A DNA stretch of 64,000 bases from Guyanagaster necrorhizus (taxonomy: Eukaryota; Basidiomycota; Agaricomycetes; Agaricales; Physalacriaceae), in assembly GCF_019112545.1 (NCBI RefSeq), contig NW_025064885.1, positions 1,554,904-1,618,903 on the forward strand, written 5' to 3'. The notes beneath the pieces are model-generated. The model worked only from the letters and a program-made list of their open reading frames with translations. It had not been told where the DNA came from and made no database searches. Below are positions 46,477-55,932 of the stretch, piece after piece (positions within the stretch are counted from its first letter, which is position 1; every line of letters begins with the position of its first letter). The position numbers and the translations under genes are program-made.

Positions 46477-47294
46477 ATGTATCTTGCAGACATATTCAAT
46501 ATCAACAAGCAGGTGTGTTGCCCTCTCCCTCTCTCTTGCTCTTTGCTCACCAACTCTAGTTTACGTTCTACGGTGTATACCACAGGAATCCCATTAATGT
46601 CGCCATCCACATGATATGCGTCCCGATGATCCTCTGGTGCGTCGTAGTGGCCAATCTTCATGATCGTATCTCTCATTCTACACATTCAGGACCGGGCTGG
46701 TCATGGGTACCAACCTTCCGTCTACGATGTTCCCGCCGATCCACATGGTATTCAATGACTACCTTGCCTTCGATTTAAACTGGGCTTCTGTCGTCGCTGG
46801 CGTCTTTCTGTTCTATTACTATACTTTGGAACCCATGGCTGCAGTGCGTCTTTCCCTTCCCTTGACAATGAATACGCGAATGTCTGATGTTTCCCAGTTG
46901 ATGTACACTCCTGAAATGGTGCTCATCACCTTGTCAGCCCTTAAATTTGCCCGACGTCCAGATCATATGGTCGTCGCTGGCGCACTTCACGCGTTTGCTT
47001 GGATCGCGCAGTTTGTTGGCCACGGTTTTGCCGAGAAACGTGCACCGGCTCTTACTGACAATATTCTCGGGGGTGTGTTCGTGCTTTTCAGGCTTTAGCT
47101 CACATCTAATGAGGATGTTTACAGCTGCCGTGCTTGCTCCATTCTTTGTGCATCTGGAGCTGCTTTATAAGCTAGGCTACAGGCCCGAGCTTCACAAACG
47201 CATCGATAACGAAATCAGCAAGGAAGTAACGAGGATTAGGAAGGAGGAAGCTGCCAAGAAGCGTGCAACAGCCAAGAGTAGCCAAAATAAGTGA
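46477..47294 (+). CDS. MPO1: Mpo1-like (DUF962) 2-hydroxy fatty acid dioxygenase
   Basis: This multipass ER membrane protein belongs to the Mpo1/YGL010w family, an Fe(II)-dependent dioxygenase that shortens 2-hydroxy fatty acids (phytosphingosine breakdown). The start at 46477 gives MYLADIFNINKQ; an upstream ATG at 46387 in the same frame is possible. A short intron leads to FYGVYHRNPINVAIHMICVP with the conserved His residues. After a second intron come TGLVMGTNLPSTMFPPIHMV and ASVVAGVFLFYYYTLEPMAA. A third exon carries AFAWIAQFVGHGFAEKRAPA with the second His cluster. The last exon encodes AVLAPFFVHLELLYKLGYRP and a basic tail, with TGA at 47292-47294. It diverges from SEC22 across 219 bp. 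Confidence 0.87.
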
Positions 47295-47443
47295 CCAAGT
47301 TGTGGGTCTGTACCACTAACAGGATTTCTTTCTCTTGAATCTGGATCTACTTATTTCGGCATGTTTGTTACAGTTCATAGTGACTCATCACTTTGTCTAA
47401 CGCTCTCGCTATTACACCGGCAAACATGTCACCGGTCCTCAGC

Positions 47444-48839
47444 TTACTTTGTCAGGCTTGTTGGGGGTGGCAGAATCTGCTCTCCTAGAGGTGTCACGTA
47501 TGCAGAGGTCAAGCCTCCGTCGACCTTGAAATCCGTTCCCTATTTAAACGTACATTATCAAGTGACTCGATGGGTTTATGAATTACTTGCCGTCATATAA
47601 CTGCTGTCATCGCTGGCCACTGGGGTGTTTTGTAAATGATCAAAGTAAAGTTGTCCATCAAGGTGAGAATAGGACTCACGGAACAGCGCTCCTTTTGCAA
47701 CCTCAATGGCCTCTCCGAACCGACCCATAGGAAGATGCACCATGCGACGATCCCGCTTTTCTGCGGTATTGAGGAAGTCCATAAGCAGGGCTGTAATGCC
47801 AGTCAGTCATCCGATGGTAGGCAGAATAATAACGCTCACGGGTTTTGAGAGGTCCTCTGCAGGTATAGGATCAGCTCTGAAACGCCACAGTATGCATAAG
47901 ATAATCCTTACGGGCAAATGGAATTCACTCGGATACCTTCACGAGCATGAACCATGGCCAGTTCCCTGGTCATGGCCAAAACACCGCCCTGCGCAGGACA
48001 AATAAACTCATGTCGCACAATTATCGCTTAACGTAACAAACCTTAGATGCCGTGTCTAAAGTAGAATCCCTAAATTAGCGATAACGAGTGATAATAAGCT
48101 CTGTATGAATACTTACATGCTAATTGCGGAGTTGCAGCCCCCATTAGTGCGACAAAACTTGCCGTATTGATGATACTGCCTCCTGTGTGTAGGCCTTTGG
48201 ACGCATCTGTTGGGTTCTCGCGCATGGCTAGAATGGCGTATTTGCATCCCCACCAGACGCCCTTAAGGTTAATTTGCATCGTCAAGTCCCATATTCTCTC
48301 TTCCGTATTCAAGGCATTATCATCAGCCGGATGCATGATTCCTGACGGCAGACCTAAGATCCGGTTGTTCAGAAATAAACAAGCGATTGGGTACTCACCA
48401 GCATTGTTGAACTAACGCGAACGATGCGTCAAAATCACGTATACCATTCCGGAACGTCACTCACCATCACATCCAGACGACCAAACTCCTTCACAGCCTT
48501 GTCGACGGCAGCTTTAATGTCCTCCTCCTTGCCAACATCGGTTCTGAGTGTTACAACCTTGGCGTTGGGAATCTTGGTCGCGATCAATGCAGCACCTTTC
48601 TCGGCGGCTTTGAGATTGATGTCCGTCATGAGAACACTGGCACCTTCTTGGGCGAAAAGAATAGCTGATTCCAGCCCGATGCCTCTGGGCGACAGTGTCA
48701 GATGAAGAAATTCTCGTGTTACTCGAAACTCACGATCCGGCACCGGTGATGAGAGCGACCTAGATGGTAAGTCCTATCTCGTAAGTTCTTTCAAATAGTA
48801 TAAACAAGGACTGACTTTGTGTTCAAGACGGCCAGGCAT
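47444..48839 (-). CDS. Short-chain dehydrogenase/reductase (SDR)
   Basis: This is a classical SDR oxidoreductase that uses NAD(P); the substrate is unknown. The start at 48839 gives MPGRLEHK. A first intron leads to VALITGAG and a second restores the TGxxxGxG cofactor motif as TGAGSGIGLESA. The NNAG motif sits in a 13-nt exon (48411-48399). The catalytic YTASK is built from one base of the previous exon plus a 14-nt exon (48055-48042). Between them are NLKGVWWGCKYAILAMREN and GGSIINTASFVALMGAATPQ with the catalytic Ser. The C-terminus reads GGVLAMTRELAMVHAREGIR, then VNSICP. A GC-AG intron (47590-47540) precedes GTDFKVDGGLTSAYVTPLGE, with TAA at 47444-47446. All active-site motifs are intact once the tiny exons are included. 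Confidence 0.87.
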
Positions 48840-49600
48840 TATGGGTCAAAGCACTAGAGATGAGGGAAAGAACGAGGTGATGAAGCGATGCTGGTGGTGC
48901 CGTTCGGGAGTCCGAGATAAGAATTCCAGTGCCATTTTGGGATTGACTTTTTCGATCGATCGTGCACCGTCGTGTTGCCTCGGCGAACACAAACAAGTTT
49001 ACATCATTATGCACTGAAATTCACTTTATCATACATCGTGATGACGGGTATGGTTCCGGATGGAATGTCTTTGAGAATGAAGCTGACAATACTAGGTGCC
49101 AGTGTCTTTGTCCCGCTGAGCTATATATAGCTCCAGATGACACAAGCGTCAAATTAATAGGTCCTAATTGATGAACAATAAATACAAGTTGAAAAACTGG
49201 TACTGCAAGGTGGCCCTCGCCCAGGTCGAGAAGCAGACTGATACATGGAGAGCCTGCACGGTAGACCATCTTCCGAGGACCGACAAAGTTACTCAGAAGT
49301 CGACAGCGATGCCAAAGCCTGTGCTTTGGTTGTTCCTACAATTAGTACAAAGCTTTGTGATCCAGCCTGTCCATGCATAGAAATTTGGCAGAACATTGTT
49401 CACAAAGTCAAAAAATGCCACTACATAAATAAGAGACGCATGGCAGCTTGTTCAATGTTTCTACACACACCACCTCTGCCTTATCCCAAACCGTATCCTA
49501 ATCCTGAAGCAGCATTCTGTTCTTCAGTGAGTACGTTTTTCAAGAGTCTTCCACTCCTGACTAGAAGACATCTTCAGCCATCTACAACCCGAGCCCCAGT
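48840..49600. other. Intergenic, SDR and F-box promoters
   Basis: About 760 bp lie between two divergent starts. Short ORFs on both strands have no domain support. I saw no tRNA, repeat or transposon end. It probably contains both promoters. Confidence 0.4.
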
Positions 49601-51256
49601 ATGCAAAATTTTCTAAACAATCTGCAGGCCAGGACGAAAACAGCAGACTTCCAACGCCTTCTCCAGTCGAACGAGCGCCCAACTGAAGCACAAATCGTGA
49701 ACATTCGGAAAACCATGTTAGCCGAGGCCATGCAAAGGCTCTCAGAGCTCCACCAGGTCTGGGAAACACTCCAACAAATAATCGACGACTGCAAGACTGT
49801 CGTTTCCCCCATGCGTCAACTGCCGCCAGAAATACTGCTCGAGATCTTCCATTGGACCATCGCGGACCAAGAGTACGTCGACGTCTTCTGTATCAAGTCT
49901 GTTCCGTGGACTCTGGGACAAGTATGTCGTACATGGCATGAGGTTGTACAGTCAGACCCAAGATTGTGGTCGAACCTCCTCGTGAGAGGTTTCTCCTATG
50001 ACCGAAATCCCCCTCAAGAACCGCTCAGCATGCTTAAAACGGCGCTGCGTCTATCCAAGGATCGGTCGCTATCCATCCGGTGTTCTTTTGATTGTGATAA
50101 TTTATTGGAGATGGAGAAAGAGAGGAATGCCATCCAAGAGAAATGGCCAAACCTCTACAACCCCGAGGAGGATAATATTATTACTCTCAACCACCGAGTG
50201 CTGCAGCTCCTTGTGGACAACTCTCGACGCTGGAAGAATGCGCGTTTCAGGGTAGACGACTACGCTTATCTGTCGATGTTCAATGCCGCCAAGGGGAAAC
50301 TGGATCGGTTGGAGACTCTAAATTTTGGGATGATCCCAGGCTGGATCGATGACGAGCTTATCCCCACGTTCGACGCGTTCGCAGTGGCTCCAAAGCTGTT
50401 CAACATCGAATTATCAAGAATGGGACGCGTCAAGCCTGTTCTTCCATATGAGCAGTTATTCTCGGCTCGGATGGAGTGGTGCGATCGAAATGTGCTTGAA
50501 GAACATCTCGTGACCCTCCACGAGATGCCGAATCTACAGGAATATGACCTCGACGGATTCGACTATGAGATGAGAGAGCTCAGCGAGCCTGGGTTCATCC
50601 ATCACAACGCGCTCCGGGTTCTACACGTATGCACACCTGGCGCCTTGACCAATCTCGTTCTCCCGAATCTCGAAGAGGTTCATCTCAAGGCAGCGTCTCT
50701 CGACGAGATCTGTAGATTTGCCACCCTCGATAAACTCCCTGGGCTGATTGAGAGATCTGGGTGCTCAATACGAAAACTCACACTGGCTGACGTCCTAGAG
50801 AGCAGTGACATCATCCCGGTACTGGAACGTACACCCAACTTGAACGAGCTGCACGTCGAGCTGAATCATTGGCATTACGAAACGGATGAGTTCATGGCGG
50901 TGGTAGCCAGATATCTTCGGATCAGGAAGGATGGCAGGGAGATGCCCGTTGCTCTGCCCAGACTTCATACACTGACAATGTCGGTGCGGGGCTCCCCGAA
51001 GTGGGATATACCATTCGATCTTCCTATATCATTTTTGAAGAAAAGGATGGCTGAGATGATCCGGGACCGCTGGAATATCATTGACGGTTCAGGAGTGAAT
51101 AGACTCAAGTCTGTCCGAATCTATGTATCGGTGCCCTCAAGGTATCATATAGCCCCGTATGACGAGTTTATCGCAGGTATAGAGGAGCTCCAAAAGCAGG
51201 GGCTAGACATCTCGATAGTCATCAAAGCTGGTCACGAAACGTTGTATGGGTTATAG
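49601..51256 (+). CDS. F-box-like protein, single exon
   Basis: This is a second member of the Agaricomycete F-box family and a likely SCF substrate receptor. The start at 49601 gives MQNFLNNLQARTKTADFQRL. A coiled-coil leader (RKTMLAEAMQRLSELHQVWE, TLQQIIDDCKTVV) precedes the F-box core SPMRQLPPEILLEIFHWTIA. CRTWHEVVQSDPRLWSNLLV is the typical post-F-box motif. The remainder is an LRR-like solenoid (LDRLETLNFGMIPGWIDDEL, NALRVLHVCTPGALTNLVLP, IRKLTLADVLESSDIIPVLE). It ends at 51254-51256. There are no introns, as is usual for this group. The substrate is unknown. Confidence 0.85.
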   Translation: MQNFLNNLQARTKTADFQRLLQSNERPTEAQIVNIRKTMLAEAMQRLSELHQVWETLQQIIDDCKTVVSPMRQLPPEILLEIFHWTIADQEYVDVFCIKSVPWTLGQVCRTWHEVVQSDPRLWSNLLVRGFSYDRNPPQEPLSMLKTALRLSKDRSLSIRCSFDCDNLLEMEKERNAIQEKWPNLYNPEEDNIITLNHRVLQLLVDNSRRWKNARFRVDDYAYLSMFNAAKGKLDRLETLNFGMIPGWIDDELIPTFDAFAVAPKLFNIELSRMGRVKPVLPYEQLFSARMEWCDRNVLEEHLVTLHEMPNLQEYDLDGFDYEMRELSEPGFIHHNALRVLHVCTPGALTNLVLPNLEEVHLKAASLDEICRFATLDKLPGLIERSGCSIRKLTLADVLESSDIIPVLERTPNLNELHVELNHWHYETDEFMAVVARYLRIRKDGREMPVALPRLHTLTMSVRGSPKWDIPFDLPISFLKKRMAEMIRDRWNIIDGSGVNRLKSVRIYVSVPSRYHIAPYDEFIAGIEELQKQGLDISIVIKAGHETLYGL

Positions 51257-51610
51257 ATGTAAATTAGAACTTTGGATATGAATAACTGGAGTGATCGGTG
51301 ACTGCCTGGGTATACAATGACACTAGATGCATCGACAGAATGGGTTACGTGAGCTGGTAAGCCAACACTGATAGCGAAGGTGCCAGGAGATGCTAGATTG
51401 TTGAGTTCTTCCGACATTATTGTCTTTCGGAGCAGATCGGAGAAATTGGATAAGGCTCGCAGAGATAGATAAGACTGGACACAGGGAATCAGGCATTCAG
51501 AATCATGTTAGGCAGGCATACGCGGAGTGGTGCATGTGCGGTGAAACTAGTATTGCAGGGTCAACGCATGGATGGTATGGTAGATCGTCGGCGTTAGAAC
51601 ATACTTAAAT
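51257..51610. other. Intergenic between convergent F-box and MTFP1 genes
   Basis: This is a shared 3' flank of about 350 bp. No supported gene or repeat was seen. Confidence 0.4.
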
Positions 51611-52322
51611 TCAGAGCTCTTTGTCCCCTCTCCCTGTGTGTGTTCCTGCCTCGCCTAGCTTCTCTCTGATCCAGTCAAACGCCCTGTCTGTCGCGACTTC
51701 CACCGGATGGTCATAGAGGTATGGCAGAGCAGGAACAACAGAAAGACCGGTCACAGTCGGACCCCATGCCTTTAGTTTAGGGTTCTGAACATTGACAAAA
51801 ACCTTCTTCGTCTGTTTGACAATAGTGTGAATGGTCAGTGCGGGAAGACCCCTGCATACATGCTGAGTATCCATATCAAGGTAACAGCATGATACGCACA
51901 TGGATGCAATGGACTGGAAAGTTGCTCGTTGCACAGCAATGAGACCTAATCTCGTCGACTCTGAAAAGTGAGCCGCCTCGACTGCCGAGGGTCCGCGTCG
52001 ATGGGCCTTGTAGGACTCATATGCAACGTCCCCGCCAAGGTAGAGCCACGAAACACCGTATGCAGCCGTCACTACCCATGGCGGCACAATCGGTCTAAAG
52101 GCTTCTCCGACATCGCTCGTCTATGAAGGTTATTGCGAGAAATTTTGAGAGACGGATGACGCGTACATAAGCAATATACCGAGTAGAGGCCCGAAGTGCG
52201 GTTCGTAGTCGAGCACCGTACGCGAGGTAACGAATGTCAGAGTCAGTACTGTCGATGTCTCTCTTAGTGAGATGGTCGACCTCTTTTTCGATGGCCCCGG
52301 TGACGGACTTTGAAGGCGACAT
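51611..52322 (-). CDS. MTFP1: Mitochondrial fission process protein 1 (MTFP1/MTP18)
   Basis: This is an inner mitochondrial membrane protein linked to fission and membrane integrity. The start at 52322 gives MSPSKSVTGAIEKEVDHLTK. The MTP18 signature continues DIRYLAYGARLRTALRASTR YIAY, then an intron, then TSDVGEAFRPIVPPWVVTAA and YGVSWLYLGGDVAYESYKAH. The third exon has GLPALTIHTIVKQTKKVFVN and WGPTVTGLSVVPALPYLYDH PVEVATDRAFDW, ending with TGA at 51611-51613. The C-terminal DKEL is not an ER-retention signal in this context. It diverges from the forkhead gene by 188 bp. Confidence 0.88.
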
Positions 52323-52510
52323 GAACGGTCTAGAGCTAAGTTATCGTATGACGCGGAACGCCGGAACGAAAGAAACGTTTTTGCCGTTGCCGCTCATCAC
52401 GTGACTCGCGGCAAGCGCTCTCCTTTGACTGTTCTTGTAGAACGTGCTTCACGGACGGCCATCACCGACGACGACGACGAAGAGTTCACAACGACAGGAC
52501 GAGCAACGCC

Positions 52511-54714
52511 ATGGAAGTTGAGACACGACCAGCACCAGCATCTGCCAGTATCCAGGTCGCCGACAATCCTCTCCAGCCGAAAAAGATATCCGCCTACTAT
52601 TCTCTTGTCTTCCCGAATTTCACTTTCTACATCCAGACTCTGTCAGTCACTATCGGTCGTCGGTGTAGTCCCAACCCTAATGCAGCGACGACATCCTTGC
52701 CTCCTTCGAACGTTGCCCAGGTCGATGTGGACCTTGGTGCCCTCAAGAGTGTGTCACGACTTCACGCCAGGATAGAGTATGACAAAGAGGAGGATCGCTT
52801 CGTGCTCGTTGTCATTGGACGCAATGGTGCTTGGGTAGACGGTGTCTGGTCTGGTAGCGGATCTAGGGCTCCTCTTGGTGAACGGTGCGAGTTCCGCCTT
52901 CTATTCTGATACGAGGCCCCTAATCTCTACTTGACGATTCTATTTAGGTCCCAGATCCAAATCGCCTCTCGGACTTTTCATTTTGTTTTGCCACCACCAG
53001 CACCACTGCCACCAGATGATACACCCTCACCAAGTTCACCATCATCATCTGCCAATCGTCCCCGGTCACCTTCCCTTGATATCACGTCGATATCGCCTCC
53101 TTCTTCCCAGCCATCACACTCGCCTCCACCTCGAGAGGTTAAACTATCACCACCACCACCAGCAGAGCATCAACTACCCAATTCTAATGCTATTACACGG
53201 TCGATGAAGCCGGCCAAGAAACGCAAGAAAAGTGACATTACAGAAATACCAACAACCCTCGCCCTCAAAGAGAAACCCAGACCTGAAGAGATACCCCCCA
53301 AACCTGCTTTTACCTATTCGCTGTTAATATACCGTGCCATTAAGGCTTTGGACGGCAAGGCAACGCTCCAAGAGATATGCACCTGGATAATGAATGAGTT
53401 TGATTATTATCGCTATACCGATGGTAGCGCTTGGATGGTGGGCATTTTGTATCTTGAAGAACAGAATTTAATACTGATGCTTTGAAAAATTCACAGAGCT
53501 CAGTACGACACAATCTATCTTCGAGTCGCGCATTCAAGAAAATGGAAAGGTGTGGAGGGGACCGAGGAAAGGGATTCTTTTGGTCTCTGGACGAGGAACA
53601 TCAACACATGATTGAAGAACAAGAAGCTAAAGCGCAGCAAGCAGCCTCCGCTGGAATGCAGTCGAGTACGGGGAAGGGAGACAAGGAGACGAAAGCTGGG
53701 AGAAAGAAGGAGAAGGGTGCGCCGCTATCGGAGCCTCCATTAAAACGGAGCATCAAGGGCGATACGAAGGGCTCAGCTTTACCACCTCCATTGACTTCTA
53801 TTCCACTGCCATTACCGGGAAAGACTGTCGCCTCAGCTGTCCCGGGTACTACGGGAGTCTTTGCCTACCATCAAGGACATACTATGACTTCCATTGGGAC
53901 ATCTGGCTATTCTGGAACACCTATGAGCGGACCAAATCCATACGCGGCCCTGACTCAATCTAATTGGAGGATGCATTCGCAGGTAGCCGCGAGACCTGTT
54001 GTTAATGCGGCAGCCCCCACGACTATCCCCACCACGACTAATGCACCTTCGGTACCTGTTAACGCTACTGCTACTACTCCGGCGAACAAGTCAGCTCCAG
54101 AGTCTACAACACTCCCTGCTTCGACTGCGATCGCATCGAAAGCGGCTAAGCCACTACCTCCTGTCACCTCGATGACGGTTCCTGCTATACCAGATATTCC
54201 TGTTCCTATCGTTATTGGACCTATTCCTCCTACTCACCAAGATTATTCGCCTTGTCACCCAAATAATTCAGCGAAGGAGGGATATATGTTGTACCACGAA
54301 GGCAAGCTGTTGTTGGATCCAAAGGTCTTCAGTAGCATTACGGGAGACATTCTAACTAGTTTGGAGCGAATGGGGGCAGCGAAAGCTATGGAAATCTTGG
54401 CGGGACATATGATCAGAGTAATGAGAGAGCGGAGAGCGCGTGAGAGAAAGGCTGGGAGAGGGCGGGGAAGAGGAGGGAAAGGCGGTGGGAAGTCAAAGAA
54501 AGAAGGTGCAAATGGCAACCCAGCTGCTCCTTTCACAACGGTCCCATTTCCTGTTCGAGGCAGCAATGCGGCAGCAGAAGACAAAGAAGTGCCTTCGCCA
54601 CCTGTTACTGCTGCGACAACAGAACCTGGCTCACCTATGGTCGTTGTTGACGACTCTGAAGATGAGGGACCGGCGCCGAAAAAGCGGAGAGTGGACTTGG
54701 ACACGCATTCGTAG
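52511..54714 (+). CDS. Forkhead transcription factor with FHA domain (FKH1/2 type)
   Basis: This is a nuclear transcription factor of the Fkh1/Fkh2 type, which controls cell-cycle genes. The start at 52511 gives MEVETRPAPASASIQVADNP. The FHA domain (KISAYYSLVFPNFTFYIQTL, SVTIGRR, SVSRLHARIEYDKEEDRFVL, GRNGAWVDG) binds phosphothreonine partners. A short intron near 52887-52947 leads to a Ser/Pro linker with a basic region (MKPAKKRKKSD). The forkhead domain is PAFTYSLLIYRAIKALDGKA, TLQEICTWIMNEFDYYRYTD, GSAWM then, after a 60-nt intron at about 53438-53497, SSVRHNLSSSRAFKKMERCG GDRGKGFFWSLDEEH. A long Ala/Thr/Pro-rich tail with an RGRGRGGKGGG basic patch ends in PKKRRVDLDTHS with TAG at 54712-54714. 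Confidence 0.88.
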
Positions 54715-55407
54715 TCCAGATGTTATCATGGTGGCCCCCACCTAGGCCTGTAGTTGCCTCTCTTGATTTCTTGATGATCCGCCGCTCGTTACATGACTGT
54801 ATATTAGATGTATCAATTATGCAGTGTATTGTACATACATATATATATATAGACGAATCCTTACAGGTAGGTTGCTTGTCAACCTACAATGATATCCTCT
54901 TTCAGCTATCTTGTTTGATTCCTCAAATCGCAACGAAGAATCTAACATTATTCCCATGTAATTAACTTTGTGAGCATACTAGCCACAAAATAGTTGTTAA
55001 ACTGCTGCTGGCTTGTTATAGCAATCACCGCGATGGGATCAATGATTGTCGAGGTGGACCCAACGCACAAAGTAGAACGCCACCAGTTTAGGACACGCCG
55101 ATTCGACAGGGTTGCATCTGCTCGCGCTATGATAACATAAATAACAGGTCAAAAGTCGCACGAATATACCCGTACTATAAGCCCCGAGCAAAGAGCAGAT
55201 GACCGGTGTCTTCGTTAATTTCCGTCGAATTGGAACCGACACGTGAACATCGCAGAGGCAGCGTTATCAGATGAACGACCGACTTGACGGTGGACTGAGA
55301 CCGACATCGATAAGAGGGTACATCAAGAAGAAGCGTTAATGCTACTGGTTGTTCGGTGGCGAGAAGGGGGTTGAATGCGGGATAAACAAGACATAACATG
55401 TCATATA

Positions 55408-55443
55408 GTACAGTACAGTATACTATACTATACTATACTACAC
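55408..55443. repeat. TACTA-type pentanucleotide microsatellite
   Basis: Units of ACAGT followed by TATAC/TACTA run without interruption for about 35 bp. It directly abuts a second 5-bp repeat of different sequence. Confidence 0.8.
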
Positions 55444-55464
55444 CAAAGCAAAGCAAAGCAAAGC
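55444..55464. repeat. CAAAG pentanucleotide microsatellite
   Basis: Four perfect CAAAG units end in C, immediately after the TACTA array. Both have a 5-bp period. Confidence 0.85.
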
Positions 55465-55932
55465 ATCGTGGTTGCTCTCATTTGCTCAAGTTGCAACGGA
55501 AACAGCACAAGCAACGTGCGTGGTGACCCCGAATGAGCTCGCTCGAAAAGGAAGGTTCCAATAGACGAAACCCGAGTGATCGGGGGTCGCAGCCCTTGCA
55601 CGTGCCCCAACATCATTATGGGATCTGACTAAGCACTACTGCCGACACTACCTTTTTGAACGAACACCAGTGAAAAAAGATCAGACATTACCAGCCCATT
55701 TTTCCGGACAACCGTCCCTCAAAAGCAAAGTCTGCAAATATCTTTTCATCTCATTCCGATTCTTCGCGCACTATCCTCACGTCAGTCGTAGCTTTTCGTG
55801 GCCTTGTTGCTTAAATTTGACTCAGTTTTTTCTTTTCTCAAGTTGGTTCTTCTCGTGCAACTGTTTCTCACCCCATCCACCACGACATCCTCGCTGGTAT
55901 TGGCGACGCATTCTTCCAATTTTCTTTTGTCT

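Larger units (their letters stand above)
54715..55932. other. Long intergenic region upstream of KCS1
   Basis: About 1.2 kb separate the forkhead stop and the KCS1 start. It has AT-rich 3' flank, the two short tandem repeats at 55408-55464 and a pyrimidine-rich leader near 55670-55930. No supported ORF was seen. It is likely to hold a long KCS1 5' UTR and promoter. Confidence 0.45.

Noticed and set aside
49245..49616. Plus-strand ORF upstream of the second F-box gene
   Set aside because: No domain, and it overlaps the F-box start in another frame.
55798..55932. Upstream extension of KCS1 with a hydrophobic, signal-like leader
   Set aside because: The first codon would be GTG; the first ATG is at 55933, and the leader reads through pyrimidine-rich 5' UTR.
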